Positions 34,451 through 44,208 are shown, counted from the first letter of the stretch. The stretch is 64,000 nt of DNA from DATKUK01 sp035530655 (GCA_035530655.1 DATKUK010000107.1:42823-106822); one strand, 5' to 3'. Notes: a model not told the origin generated them from the sequence alone. Made by a program: numbers and translations.

Positions 34451-35464
34451 ATGGCGATCCTTGACGATACAACGCTCCAGGCCGACCCGGGCAACATCGA
34501 GATCGTTCGACCTGTCGGGCGGCGCCGGATCACGCACGTGATCCACGACATCGACGGCACGCATAGCCTGATCCGCGACTGGCCGCCGGTGATGAGTCTG
34601 ACCATCCATTGGGCGATAAACTGCGGCCTGGGTGAGGACTTCGATTCGCAGCAGAATCGCGAGAAGCTCATCTCGCAGGTCGGCAGTCAGCCGCTGGCGG
34701 AAACCGATCGTTTCTGCATCGAGTCGGCGGGTCTGTCGGCGCTGACGCAGATGGAATACGGCATTCGCCGGGCGATCGAGCTGGGCAACGCGCCGCCGGA
34801 CGCGGGCCTGTCGCTCAGCGAACAGCAGCATCGCAACAACTCGCAGATCATTCAGCGCATGTGGCAAGGCCAGGAGCGCTTCGACGATATCAGCGAGCCG
34901 GAGGTCCTGCGTGCGTTTATCGCCGAGCGGACGCCGCGGCTGTTTCGACTCTATGAAGCCATCCTCAACGGCGCCAGTCGCGACCGAAACACAGCCGCCG
35001 CCTGGAAGGATCCGCAGTCGTGGCGGGTGCCGGGCTCGTACGAGTTTGTGACCTATCTGCAAGAAATCGGCTGCATCAACTACTTCGTCACCGGTGCGGT
35101 GATCTACGAAGACGGCGGCATGTATGAGGAAGTGAAGGCGCTGGGCTTCAAAATCGGTCCGGGGCAGATGGTCGAGGCCCTGCACGGCTCGAGCTGGGAT
35201 CGCAAGTTGCCCAAAGACGAAGTGATGAAGGAGTTGTGCGAGCGGGAGAACATGGATCCAGCCACGATTCTCGTGGTGGGCGACGGACGGTCGGAGATCC
35301 ACGCAGGCGCCCGGATGGGCTGCGTGGTGATGAGCCGGCTGGCGGCCGAGGCCACCCGCCAGCGACAATTGCACAAGGAGTTGGGTACGAACTATATTCT
35401 ACCGGATTACACGCACCCGGCTTTGAAAAGGCTTATCCGGCAAGGAAACGGCGATGGAGTATAA
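34451..35464 (+). CDS. HAD-superfamily hydrolase
   Basis: 337 residues. Motif I is HDIDGTHSLIRDW with the nucleophile and acid aspartates (D-x-D-G-T), preceded by THVI; a large helical cap (about 60-190) follows; motif II is NYFVTGAVI; motif III lysine lies in SSWDRKLPKDEV; motif IV is VVGDGRSEIHAGARMG. Family members remove phosphate from sugars and nucleotides. It starts 18 bases after the GH94-like gene and overlaps the next gene by 11 bases, so the set is one operon. Product and substrate unknown; dephosphorylation of a sugar phosphate is a reasonable inference. Confidence 0.78.
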   Translation: MAILDDTTLQADPGNIEIVRPVGRRRITHVIHDIDGTHSLIRDWPPVMSLTIHWAINCGLGEDFDSQQNREKLISQVGSQPLAETDRFCIESAGLSALTQMEYGIRRAIELGNAPPDAGLSLSEQQHRNNSQIIQRMWQGQERFDDISEPEVLRAFIAERTPRLFRLYEAILNGASRDRNTAAAWKDPQSWRVPGSYEFVTYLQEIGCINYFVTGAVIYEDGGMYEEVKALGFKIGPGQMVEALHGSSWDRKLPKDEVMKELCERENMDPATILVVGDGRSEIHAGARMGCVVMSRLAAEATRQRQLHKELGTNYILPDYTHPALKRLIRQGNGDGV

Positions 35465-36563
35465 AGGCTCGTACAAGCTGTTCGATGCTTCGGGCGTGCG
35501 GACGTATCCCTTACGCACGCGGCCCAACAAGGTTGAGGTCGACAACTTCGTCGACGTGGTCAAGCTGCGGCAATCGGAAGTCCAGTGCGCCAACGCACCG
35601 TGGTTCCGCAACGGCGTTCGCGGCGAGGGCATTGATCAGTCGGCCGGCCTTGTCGAGCTGGCACGCTACATCGTGCAGTGCGCCCGCCAGCACAAGCCGG
35701 TGGTGGTGATCTCGGGGGCTCATCCCATCAAGAACGGGCAGAACCCCATCATCATCGACTTGATCGAACGAGGCATCATCACGCTGTATGCGACCAACTG
35801 TGCGGGCGCGATCCATTCCTTCGAGCTGGCGCTGATTGGCGCGTCGTCCGAGTCGGTGCGCGACGCGCTGCCCAAGGGCGACTTCGGCATGGCGTTCGAG
35901 ACCGGTGCCTACCTCAACTACGCGCTGATCGTCGGGCGGGAGCGCGGCCTGGGCTTCGGCGAGTGCATGGGCCGCCTGTTCTGTGACGCCGAGTTTCGCA
36001 AAGCCGTGATCGACCGCACGTTCCAGAACCACAAGGACACCGGCGAGTACCTCAAGCCTTACGACGGTTTCCCTTACGCCGACTCGTGCGTGCTGGCGGC
36101 GGCCTACCAAAAAGGCATCCCCGTGTGCGTACACACGATGATGGGCACCGACATTATCGATCAGCACGCCAGCTACGACGGCGAGGTCAAAGGCGCCACC
36201 AGCGGCGCCGACTTCCTGGTCTTCGCCGAACACATGTGCCGCTTCACCGAAGGAGGCGTCATCCTCAACATTGGCACGGCAATCATGGGCCCCGAGGTGG
36301 TGCTCAAGGCCGTCTCGATGGCCGCCAACGTGGGCAAGACGCCCAAGGGGCTATGGACCGGCGTCTTCGACATACGCCCGTTCGTGTTCGACGACGAGAC
36401 CCGGGACGAAGGCCGCTATTACTACTACCTGCGCGATCAAAAGTCGATGGCCACACGCATACCCAAGGTGTTCGACGGCGTGGGCTTCTATTTCGAAGGG
36501 ATGCATCGAGATACGCTTGCCCCGCTCTATCAGTACATCATGCGCGAACTTGGGGCGAGCTAG
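35454..36563 (+). CDS. deoxyhypusine synthase-like Rossmann-type protein
   Basis: 369 residues. By eye it resembles the deoxyhypusine-synthase fold: VVVISGAHPIKNGQNPIIID, IITLYATNCAGAIHSFELAL, a middle DSCVLAAAYQKGIPVCVHT, and GGVILNIGTAIMGPEVVLKA near the C-terminus, in the positions where the synthase binds NAD and spermidine. The known active-site lysine motif is not obvious, and bacteria lack eIF5A, so hypusination is unlikely; related bacterial proteins include homospermidine synthase-like enzymes. Translationally coupled (11-base overlap) to the HAD gene and followed by a URO-D gene. Confidence 0.5.
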   Translation: MEYKGSYKLFDASGVRTYPLRTRPNKVEVDNFVDVVKLRQSEVQCANAPWFRNGVRGEGIDQSAGLVELARYIVQCARQHKPVVVISGAHPIKNGQNPIIIDLIERGIITLYATNCAGAIHSFELALIGASSESVRDALPKGDFGMAFETGAYLNYALIVGRERGLGFGECMGRLFCDAEFRKAVIDRTFQNHKDTGEYLKPYDGFPYADSCVLAAAYQKGIPVCVHTMMGTDIIDQHASYDGEVKGATSGADFLVFAEHMCRFTEGGVILNIGTAIMGPEVVLKAVSMAANVGKTPKGLWTGVFDIRPFVFDDETRDEGRYYYYLRDQKSMATRIPKVFDGVGFYFEGMHRDTLAPLYQYIMRELGAS

Positions 36564-36606
36564 GCACACGCCGGGCCCTCGTGCGGCGCGGGAAAGTAAA
36601 GCAGTC

Positions 36607-37650
36607 ATGATCGAGAAACACCTCGAAGATCTGGAGCGGCGGATCGACCCGTCGGCAGAGGCGGACCTGTACGGGCAGTGGGCGAATTTCGCCCAAGGGG
36701 GCTTTGACGGCGAGGTGTTTTCGCCCACCCGCGGCGAGGCGTTCGAGCCACAGATCGAGTGGCCGCAAGTCAGCGTCAACGAAACGCTCGACGACTTCGA
36801 TAAGATGGCCTTGCAGCAGTATGGCATGTGTTCCCAGGCCCTGGCGGCGGGCGGCGGCGCGCTGCTCTGCGTGCGGGCAAACTACGGCACGGGCATACTG
36901 CCTTCGCTGTTCGGCGTCGAAATGTTCATCATGGACGAACAGGCCGACACCCTGCCTACCAACAAGCCGCTCAGCGGCCCCGACGCCATCAAGGCCCTGC
37001 TCGACCGCGGCGTGCCCGAGCTGCGCCAGTCTCTCTGCGCAAAGGTGCTCCAGGTGGGCGAGCGCTTCGTGGACATCGCCCGGCGCTACCCCACCATCGG
37101 TCGGCACGTCCACATCTACCATCCCGATCTACAGGGACCGATGGACGTCGTCGAGCTGCTCTGGGGCAGCCGTCTGTTTCTCGACATCGTCGACATGCCC
37201 GAGCGGGTCCATGCGCTGCTGAATCTGGTGACCGAAACCTACATCCAGTTCATGCAGGCCTGGCAGCGAATCGTGCCGCCCGCCGCCGGCCAATCGGTCC
37301 ACTGGTCGATGCTCCACAAGGGACACGTCATGCTCCGCGACGATTCAGCCATGAATTTCTCGCCGCAAATGTTCGACGAGTTCATCAGGCCTTACGACCA
37401 GCGGATCCTCGACGCATTCGGCGGCGGTGCGATTCACTTCTGTGGCCGGGGCGATCACTACATCGAGTCGATGTCGCACATGCCGGGGCTCACGGCCGTG
37501 GCCATGTCGCAGCCGGAGTACAACGACATGGAGGTCATCTTCCGCAACACGATCGACAAGGGTGTCAAGCTGTTGGGCCTCCCTCGGCAGGCGGCCGACG
37601 AAGCGCTGGCGGCGGGACGCCCGCTCCACGGCAATGTGCATAGTTGGTAG
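36607..37650 (+). CDS. URO-D family protein (third in window)
   Basis: 347 residues. Seen: LYGQWANFAQGGFDGEVF at the N-terminus, RHVHIYHPDLQGPMDVVELL in the middle, and GGGAIHFCGRGDHYIESM, an H-x-C-G motif like that of the corrinoid methyltransferase subgroup, with MSQPEYNDMEVIF after it. The true haem decarboxylase motifs are absent. It lies 43 bases after the DHS-like gene. With the HAD and GH94-like genes it forms a cluster of unknown purpose. Confidence 0.75.
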   Translation: MIEKHLEDLERRIDPSAEADLYGQWANFAQGGFDGEVFSPTRGEAFEPQIEWPQVSVNETLDDFDKMALQQYGMCSQALAAGGGALLCVRANYGTGILPSLFGVEMFIMDEQADTLPTNKPLSGPDAIKALLDRGVPELRQSLCAKVLQVGERFVDIARRYPTIGRHVHIYHPDLQGPMDVVELLWGSRLFLDIVDMPERVHALLNLVTETYIQFMQAWQRIVPPAAGQSVHWSMLHKGHVMLRDDSAMNFSPQMFDEFIRPYDQRILDAFGGGAIHFCGRGDHYIESMSHMPGLTAVAMSQPEYNDMEVIFRNTIDKGVKLLGLPRQAADEALAAGRPLHGNVHSW

Positions 37651-37718
37651 CAGGTAATCACCTGCCCGGTGCGCCGCGCCGCCCGATTACGTACACCGCC
37701 GCACGGTCGGGAGCCCGG

Positions 37719-38348
37719 ATGAGCCGTCCAGCCCGCGATCCCAGGATTGCGTTCTTCGACGCCCAAGCCGCCACGTGGGACACCGACGGGCCTGCCATCG
37801 GCACCGCGTTGGCGAGGCTGGACGCCCTGGCGCCGACGCTCGCCTTGCAGCCCGGGCACGACGTGTTGGAGGTCGGCTGCGGCACGGGGCAGGTCACCCG
37901 GTGGCTTGCTCAGCAGGTGCGCCCCGGCCGCGTGACCGCCGTCGACTTCTCACCGGCGATGATCGCCCACGCGCGCGGCGAGGACATCGACGCCGACTTC
38001 CGCTGCGTCGACGTATGCAGCGACGACCTGCCGACGAGCTGCTTCGACGTGGTGTTCTGCATGCACGCGTTTCCCCACTTCCGCGACAAGCCAGCCGCCC
38101 TGCGCAACATGAGCGGTGCCCTCAGACCCGGTGGTCGGCTCATCGTCCTCCACTTGAGAAGCTCACAGAAGGTTAACGCATTCCACGACCAGGTGGGTGG
38201 GGCGATTGCCGGCGACCACCTGCCCACGCCGAGCGTTTGGCCTGTACTGCTCGAGCAGGCCGCTCTGAAAATCACCCAAGTCATCGAGCCCGGCGACCTG
38301 TTCCTGCTCATCGCCCACACGGCGGCGTCGACCCCCGAGCAAGCCTGA
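37719..38348 (+). CDS. class I SAM-dependent methyltransferase
   Basis: 209 residues. The SAM-binding glycine loop is DVLEVGCGTGQVTRWLA, followed by VTAVDFSPAMIAHA, then CFDVVFCMHAFPHFRDK and LRPGGRLIVLHL. Substrate unknown. The ATG at 37719 is chosen on domain position; a weak ribosome site (GGGAG) lies close upstream. Confidence 0.85.
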   Translation: MSRPARDPRIAFFDAQAATWDTDGPAIGTALARLDALAPTLALQPGHDVLEVGCGTGQVTRWLAQQVRPGRVTAVDFSPAMIAHARGEDIDADFRCVDVCSDDLPTSCFDVVFCMHAFPHFRDKPAALRNMSGALRPGGRLIVLHLRSSQKVNAFHDQVGGAIAGDHLPTPSVWPVLLEQAALKITQVIEPGDLFLLIAHTAASTPEQA

Positions 38349-38411
38349 TCGAGCCGCGGCCGTTCGCAGACAACCTCAAGCCACACCCATGCCGGCCGTC
38401 CGATGTTGAGC

Positions 38412-38417
38412 GTATAA
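38412..38417 (+). promoter_or_regulatory. TATAAT box very close to the EEP gene start
   Basis: A perfect TATAAT ends 6 bases before a GTG (38424) and 9 before the ATG (38427). No good -35 is seen. If used, transcription would begin at the start codon and give a leaderless mRNA. Confidence 0.35.
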
Positions 38418-38426
38418 TACGCCGTG

Positions 38427-39170
38427 ATGCGACTTCGCGTGCTGACATACAACATTCACAAGGCCATCGGGGCGGACCGCAAGTTCGATCCCCGGCGGAT
38501 CGTGACGATCCTGGCCCGATACGACGCCGACGTCGTGCTGCTACAGGAGGTCGATCGCGGCGTGCCGCGGTCCGGCTACCTCGATCTGGCTTCGTATCTG
38601 GCCCGCCAGGTGCAATACCAGTATCGGGCCGTCGGCATCAACGTGTTTCTCAGGCGGGGCAAGTACGGCAACGCCACGCTGTCGCGGCATCCGTTCGTGC
38701 GGCAGCGCAACATCGACCTGACCATAGGGCGCCGCAAACGCCGCGGCGCCCAGCACACCCGCGTTCGAGTCATCTCGGGCCGCCACGAGCGATCGGTCGA
38801 GATCTTCAACATCCATCTGAGCCTGGTCGCCAACCTCCGTCGGCGGCAGATCGAGCGGCTGCTTGCCACGCACGACATCGCGCATCTGGCAGCCGATACC
38901 CCGTGCATCGTCGCCGGCGACATGAACGACTGGGCCGGACTGCTGAAGCGACGTTACTTCGAGCCGGCCGGCTTCCACTGCGCCACCAACCGCCGACCCG
39001 GCTCGCGATGGTCGATCAAGACGTTCCCCAGCTTCGCTCCCAGTAGCGGGCTCGACAAGGTGTTCTATCGCGGCCGGCTCCACCTGCACCGCATCCGGCG
39101 CAGCCGCCTGAAGCTCGCACGCGTAGCCAGCGACCATCTCCCCGTCATCGCCGACTTCGAGCTGTCGTAA
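38427..39170 (+). CDS. endonuclease/exonuclease/phosphatase (EEP) family protein
   Basis: 247 residues. Seen: RLRVLTYNIHKAIGADRKFD, DADVVLLQEVDRG with the metal-binding glutamate, IFNIHLSL, VAGDMNDW with the N-D pair, and the C-terminal ASDHLPVIADFEL with the catalytic D-H. These are all the catalytic motifs of the magnesium-dependent EEP fold. No signal peptide. Substrate (DNA, nucleotide or inositol phosphate) cannot be told. GTG at 38424 is an alternative start. Confidence 0.88.
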   Translation: MRLRVLTYNIHKAIGADRKFDPRRIVTILARYDADVVLLQEVDRGVPRSGYLDLASYLARQVQYQYRAVGINVFLRRGKYGNATLSRHPFVRQRNIDLTIGRRKRRGAQHTRVRVISGRHERSVEIFNIHLSLVANLRRRQIERLLATHDIAHLAADTPCIVAGDMNDWAGLLKRRYFEPAGFHCATNRRPGSRWSIKTFPSFAPSSGLDKVFYRGRLHLHRIRRSRLKLARVASDHLPVIADFELS

Positions 39171-39230
39171 GCGGCATGCCATCTGCGCAGACACGTAATC
39201 CCATGAAAGGCTGCCTCCAAGAGCCTATCT

Positions 39231-40425
39231 GAGGCCGTCCGGGAATTATAGCTGATCGAGTATCCATTTGATCTGACCGTTTTCTCGACCGCGGCGATGG
39301 TTGTACCGGACAAGCAGTTGATACCCGAAGAGTGCCGCCAGCATCTGCGTACGGTTGTTGTCGAGGCCGCGATGCTACGTCCGTTCGTCCAACTCGAACA
39401 GCGCCTTGAACCAGTCGTTGAAAGGCTCCACCGTCTGACCGCGGCGGGCGTAGAGCCTTTGTCCGCGGCGGCTACGGTAGAAGGCGATGCGTTTCTCTCG
39501 GCGGCAACGCGGTGTCGGCGGTATGCGTTTCGCCCGGGGCCGGGGGGCTCGCCCGCCGTCTTTGCTGTTCCGGGGATTCGGCGGGCAGATAAACCGTCGT
39601 CCGGTCCTCCGGCCTTGCTCATCGCACTCGATGCGATCGCCGAACTCGTTCTTGTCGTAACCCGTGTCGGCCAACACATTCTCCGTATCCTCCGGCAGCT
39701 GATCGATCTTGGGCTCGAAGCTGGCGAACTCCTTCATGCTCGCGGTGTCGGCCGAACCCAGCATCGGAAACACGGTCGAGCCTTCGGTGGCGGTCGCCAC
39801 CGTTTCGTAGCTGTACCCCTGGACCCAACCGTGATGCTTGCTGTAGCCCCACGTGCTGTCCCGGTCCACGCCTCGCAAGCGGTTCGGAATGCGCCCCGCG
39901 GCCCGATCCTTCTTGTGCCACAGCGGCCCGCGAGGCGCCACCAGCGACTTGTCCACCGCCATCGTCTGCGGGTCTGCGATTCCTTCGGCCACGGCCCTTT
40001 CGCCTTGAACCCGGATGGCCACCTCGAACAGCCGGTGGGACCGGCGGTAGCGGTCGAAGTAGGTGGTTCGCGAAGGGAAGCTCTCCAGGCCCAGCCAGTC
40101 CGTGAACTCACTACGGTGTTCCCGCAGGAACCGATACTGAGCCGACTTGGACTTTTTCTTTTTGAGGACTACCGTCATAATCAGGATCGCCATCACCCAG
40201 TCCGGAAAGTCCGGCGGTCGTCCGGGGCTCGCCCTTGGGCATTGGCGTTCGGCGGCTCGACACAACGGAAGGGCCATCCTGACCAGTGTCGCCAAGCACG
40301 TGCCCTCCATGGCACGCGCACGCATGATCTGGATCTCCGTTTGAGGCTATGTGGGTTTTGTCACTACACCAATCATAACCTCCGGAGATCCATGCGTTTA
40401 CGACACGGAATTCCCGGACGGCCTC
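39231..40425. mobile_element. insertion sequence with 17-bp perfect terminal inverted repeats
   Basis: GAGGCCGTCCGGGAATT (39231-39247) is repeated exactly in reverse at 40409-40425. Between them is one transposase gene of the DDE type. Element length is about 1.2 kb. No target-site duplication is obvious, which suggests an old insertion or that flanks have changed. It separates the EEP gene from the exporter operon. Confidence 0.85.
39246..40325 (-). pseudogene. IS4/IS5-superfamily DDE transposase interrupted by an amber codon
   Basis: The intact part (316 residues) carries QTMAVDKSLV (first Asp), NVLADTGYDKNEFGDR (second Asp) and RRGQTVEPFNDWFKALF (Glu). After FELDERT a TAG at 39375 stops the frame, but it continues as HRGLDNNRTQMLAALF and LLVRYNHRRGRENGQ to a TAA at 39246, which is the typical C-terminus. 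A tryptophan codon TGG changed to TAG would explain this. The DDE residues remain, so a truncated product is possible, but I treat it as decayed. Confidence 0.75.
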
Positions 40426-40471
40426 GAGTAAATCGATAGGCCCTGAAAGGGCGGGGCACCCACCTATCAGT

Positions 40472-41818
40472 TCAGAAAGCATCCCACTGTCGCTGCTCGA
40501 CGCGCACTCGCATTCCTTCTGTGATCTCGCGCGACGGCTGGGCAACAACCCACTCGTCCGATCCGATGCCCGACTTGATCTGAGCCACATCGTCGTTCAT
40601 CAGCCCCACCTCCACATCCTGTACGCGGGCCTTACCGTCGCGCACAACCATGACCTGCCAGCCGCCGCGTGCGTTGCGGAACAGACAGGTGCGAGGCAGG
40701 GCCGACGCGGCGGGCGCTTCGGCATAGAAGATCCGCACGTAGACGCGGAATCCGACGCCCAGGCGCTCGGGTCGCTGATCGAGCTTGATCGCCACATTCA
40801 CGCGCTGCTGTTCCACTCCGAGCGAGCTGATCTTTTTGAAGCCGGCCGGATACACTCGCAATACCTTGCCTGCCACAGCCCCCTCCGGGAGGGCCTGGCC
40901 GGAGATCTCGACCGGATCGCCCGGCTGGATGCGCGTGGCCCGTTCGGTGAGCACCTCGGCGATGATCTCCATATCGTCCAGGCGCCCAAGGGTGAGCAGC
41001 GGCGTGCCGGCCTGAAGAAACTGCCGCCGCGTCTGGTGGCGATGGAGGACGACCCCGTCAACGGGACTGCGGATCTCAGCCCGACCGAGGTTTCGCTTGG
41101 CCAGCTCCAACTCCACGCGGGCCTGTTCGGACTGCTTGGCATACCGATCGGCCGTGAACGACTTGCGATCAATATAGTCCTTGATGAACTTGGGGCCGAT
41201 GTAACTGACGGCTGCGAGGGTTTTCAGGGCGGCCAGTTCGAGCAGGTCGCTCTGATAATCGGCGCGCGACTTGCGAAATTCCATCTCGACCTGCCGCATT
41301 TCGCGGTTGGCCGCTGCGTCGGCTTCGGCGATGCGATGGAGGCGCTCCAGCTCGGACGCAGCGAAGTCACGAATGGCCTTGGCGGCCTCGAGCTTGGCCT
41401 CGGCGGCTTCGACCGTCTGATCGATGGCCTTGACGGTGGCGTTGACCTCGACCAGGGCATTCTCTTCGAGGCGGTGATCTTTTGTCTCCTCCAGACGGGT
41501 CACCAGCTCGCCGATGCTCTGCTCGGCCTGCGTAACGCGATCACGAAGGTCCTCGGTGTCGAGGCGAGCCACGATTTGGTCTTTCTTCACCAGGTCGCCT
41601 TCACGCAGTTGGATCGGTTCGAGCCAACCGGCGATGGGCATCGACACCAGGTGGTCGTAAGGCAGCTCGGTAACCGCCTGCTCTTCCACGTAGGCACGAA
41701 CCGGCTGACTGCGGGCGCGCAACACCTCCACCGTGGCGTCGGGCTGAAGTCGCGCCCATACGATCAGGGCCAGGACGCCCAACACGATTACGGCAACGAT
41801 CAGCCATTTCGCTCTCAT
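40472..41818 (-). CDS. HlyD/MFP-family periplasmic adaptor of an ABC exporter
   Basis: 448 residues. N-terminal membrane anchor (WLIVAVIVLGVLALIVWARL), a biotinyl-lipoyl half (VSMPIAGWLEPIQLREGDLV), a long coiled coil (about 95-200, rich in E/A/L with EETKDHRLEENALV), the second lipoyl half (RSPVDGVVLHRHQTRR), and a beta-barrel/MP domain to the end. It bridges the inner-membrane permease and outer layers. Lies 11 bases after the permease gene. Confidence 0.88.
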   Translation of the reverse strand: MRAKWLIVAVIVLGVLALIVWARLQPDATVEVLRARSQPVRAYVEEQAVTELPYDHLVSMPIAGWLEPIQLREGDLVKKDQIVARLDTEDLRDRVTQAEQSIGELVTRLEETKDHRLEENALVEVNATVKAIDQTVEAAEAKLEAAKAIRDFAASELERLHRIAEADAAANREMRQVEMEFRKSRADYQSDLLELAALKTLAAVSYIGPKFIKDYIDRKSFTADRYAKQSEQARVELELAKRNLGRAEIRSPVDGVVLHRHQTRRQFLQAGTPLLTLGRLDDMEIIAEVLTERATRIQPGDPVEISGQALPEGAVAGKVLRVYPAGFKKISSLGVEQQRVNVAIKLDQRPERLGVGFRVYVRIFYAEAPAASALPRTCLFRNARGGWQVMVVRDGKARVQDVEVGLMNDDVAQIKSGIGSDEWVVAQPSREITEGMRVRVEQRQWDAF

Positions 41819-41829
41819 GCGTCGTGTCC

Positions 41830-44208
41830 TTATTCCTTGACCTTGATGCCTTCGAGCCAGTCGAGCTTGCGGATCTGCCGGTACACGAACCATTGGGCCG
41901 CCAGCACGAACAGCCACGCCAGCGCCGCGCTGGCCAGTGCGACAGTCGGCCGTATGATGACCGGCATGCGGAACAGTTCGGTGTCGTACGCCGTCGACGT
42001 ACCCAACACCATACCGTACCCGAGCGGGGCCGCCAGCAGGATACCCAGCAGGAACGTAATCAGGTTCTGACGCAGGAAGATGCCGGCTACCTGTCCCGGC
42101 TGGTATCCCAGCACGCGGAACGTGGACACCTCGCGAAGCCGGTCGCCGATTTCGACAAGGGAGTTGTTCAGCATCGTGCCGAAGGCGATCACGCCGGCGA
42201 AGACCACCAGCAGGCCGAGAGAAAAGGCGCTGGTGCTTAACAGCGTTTCCTCGATGCTTGCTCGGGTGTCGGCCCGCACGCTGAGGCCCTGTGCGTTGGG
42301 CAGTCGCTTGATCGCAGCATACAGCGCAGCGCTCTTGGTCGGGTCGACTGCAAGCTGAATCGTGTTCGCCGCCGCACTCTCGCCGACCAATCGGCTCAGG
42401 TAGCGCCTGTCGGCGTAGCACTCCAGGCCCAGGAACCCCTCTGTGACACCGGCTACGAAGGTGTGGCGAGGCTGGGGACGTCCGCGGACGGGTGTCAGCT
42501 CCAAGTCGTACCCGACGTTGACTTGCAGGATTTCCGCCAGCTTCGCCGATAGAACCAGCCCTTCCGGCGGGATCACCACCGGTTTCATGTCCGATTGCGT
42601 CGGCGTGGTCAGGCGATGCTCCTGCGCCAGCCCGATCACACCCATGCGCCGGGAGATCGGGCCGTTGCGCAACTCGCACGCCAGCGCCAGGACCGGCTCG
42701 GCATAATCAACGCCCGGCAACGCGCGAGCTTCGAACAGCGCCTCGTTCGATCTCTCCTCCCGCATGCCGATATCCACATCGCTTCGCGCCACCTGCTCAA
42801 ACTGGAAGTCCACCAGGTAAAACATGGAGTCGTACAGCACCAGCGACGTGAAGATGATCGAGGTGGCGAGCGCGGATGACACAATGCCGGTCGCCGTTCG
42901 GATGCGATTGCGCGCCATGCTGCGCAGCGCAATGTGCGTGCGAAACCCCAGCGATCGCCAGACCCGGTGGAATCGCTCCAGGAAGATCGCGCCGCCGCGC
43001 TCGGGCGGCTTCTGTCGCATAGCCTCCGCCGGCTGCAACCGCAGAACAGCCCAGGCGCCCTTTCCCGTCCCCGCCACGCTGAAAAGCACGCTGATGGCAA
43101 GTCCGGTAAGCAGCAGGAGCGGGTGCGCGCGGTACACGAACGACGGAAACTGAAAGAACCCCTTATACATTTCGACCATAGCCGCAGCCAGCGTCACGCC
43201 CAACAGGTTGCCGGCCAGACCGCCGGCGATGCCGACGGCCAATCCAAAGCCGAGAAAATGCACAAGAATGCGTCGGTCCGAATAGCCGATGGCCTTCAGC
43301 GTGCCGACGATACTTCGTTGCCTTTCGGCCAAACGCGTCATCAACACGTTGAGCACAAGAGCGGCCACGCCCAGAAAGATTACGGGCATGATGGCCGCCG
43401 ATACGCCCAGCCCGCGAATCTCGTCGGAAAGAAACCGGTGCGACGATTGCCGCTCGCGGGGTGTGGTCAATATCACACCGTAGGGCTTTAGCAGTCTGTC
43501 GATGCGTTCCAGCAATCGTCCGAGGTCGCGCTGGGCGCCCGGAACAAGTCGTCCTACAATCTGGTTGCAGGCGTCCTTGAAGTCGAGCACCTCGCGCGCG
43601 TAGGAGTCCTTTACGTAGAGAATGCCGAAATGCTCCGGGTCCGGGAGGACGTCGCCCTGGCCGCGCACCATGTACACGAACTCAGGGCTGATGGCCGTGC
43701 CGACGATCACAAAGGATTCTCGCTTGCGATTGAGGATCAGATCGATCCTGTCGCCCAGCCTGAGGCCGTGGGCCTGGGCAAAGGATTCGCTGAGGATGAC
43801 CTCCTCGTCGCGCCCGGGCGAGAAGCCGGTGCCGCGAATCAGACAGATGCCGTTGATAGTGCGCTGAAAGTCTCTTGAAGGTGTTGAGATCAGGCGTCCG
43901 ACCAACGGGCGCGTCTCGCCGGGCAGATCGATGATCAGATCGAATACGACGCGGGGCTCCACGTCGGCGATGCCCGGCATGGCCGCCACCTGCTCGACGG
44001 CTGTAAGAGGAGCCTTCTTGACGTCAATCCAGAAGTCGGCCAGGCGATAGTCGCGATAGTAGGCGCTTTGGCTGGCGGTGAGAATTCGCTGAGCCGAGGC
44101 CAGGCCGATGTACGATCCGGTTCCGACCGCGATGATCGCAACGACCGTCGCCAGTGTCCCAACGTTGCCCCACAGGTCGCGAAGGAGTTTTTTCTGAAGG
44201 GCCCGCAT
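41830..44208 (-). CDS. FtsX/MacB-type ABC transporter permease
   Basis: 792 residues. An N-terminal transmembrane segment (VGTLATVVAIIAVGTGSYIG) and a large extracytoplasmic MacB-like domain, then two FtsX modules: first around LGVAALVLNVLMTRLAERQRSIVGTLK with three segments, second near the end (LGLLVVFAGVIAFGTMLNNSLVEIGDRLREVSTFRVLG). Double-FtsX permeases act with one ATPase and an adaptor to export lipids, peptides or drugs, often mechanically. Genes are spaced 16 and 11 bases, so the three form an operon. Confidence 0.86.
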   Translation of the reverse strand: MRALQKKLLRDLWGNVGTLATVVAIIAVGTGSYIGLASAQRILTASQSAYYRDYRLADFWIDVKKAPLTAVEQVAAMPGIADVEPRVVFDLIIDLPGETRPLVGRLISTPSRDFQRTINGICLIRGTGFSPGRDEEVILSESFAQAHGLRLGDRIDLILNRKRESFVIVGTAISPEFVYMVRGQGDVLPDPEHFGILYVKDSYAREVLDFKDACNQIVGRLVPGAQRDLGRLLERIDRLLKPYGVILTTPRERQSSHRFLSDEIRGLGVSAAIMPVIFLGVAALVLNVLMTRLAERQRSIVGTLKAIGYSDRRILVHFLGFGLAVGIAGGLAGNLLGVTLAAAMVEMYKGFFQFPSFVYRAHPLLLLTGLAISVLFSVAGTGKGAWAVLRLQPAEAMRQKPPERGGAIFLERFHRVWRSLGFRTHIALRSMARNRIRTATGIVSSALATSIIFTSLVLYDSMFYLVDFQFEQVARSDVDIGMREERSNEALFEARALPGVDYAEPVLALACELRNGPISRRMGVIGLAQEHRLTTPTQSDMKPVVIPPEGLVLSAKLAEILQVNVGYDLELTPVRGRPQPRHTFVAGVTEGFLGLECYADRRYLSRLVGESAAANTIQLAVDPTKSAALYAAIKRLPNAQGLSVRADTRASIEETLLSTSAFSLGLLVVFAGVIAFGTMLNNSLVEIGDRLREVSTFRVLGYQPGQVAGIFLRQNLITFLLGILLAAPLGYGMVLGTSTAYDTELFRMPVIIRPTVALASAALAWLFVLAAQWFVYRQIRKLDWLEGIKVKE

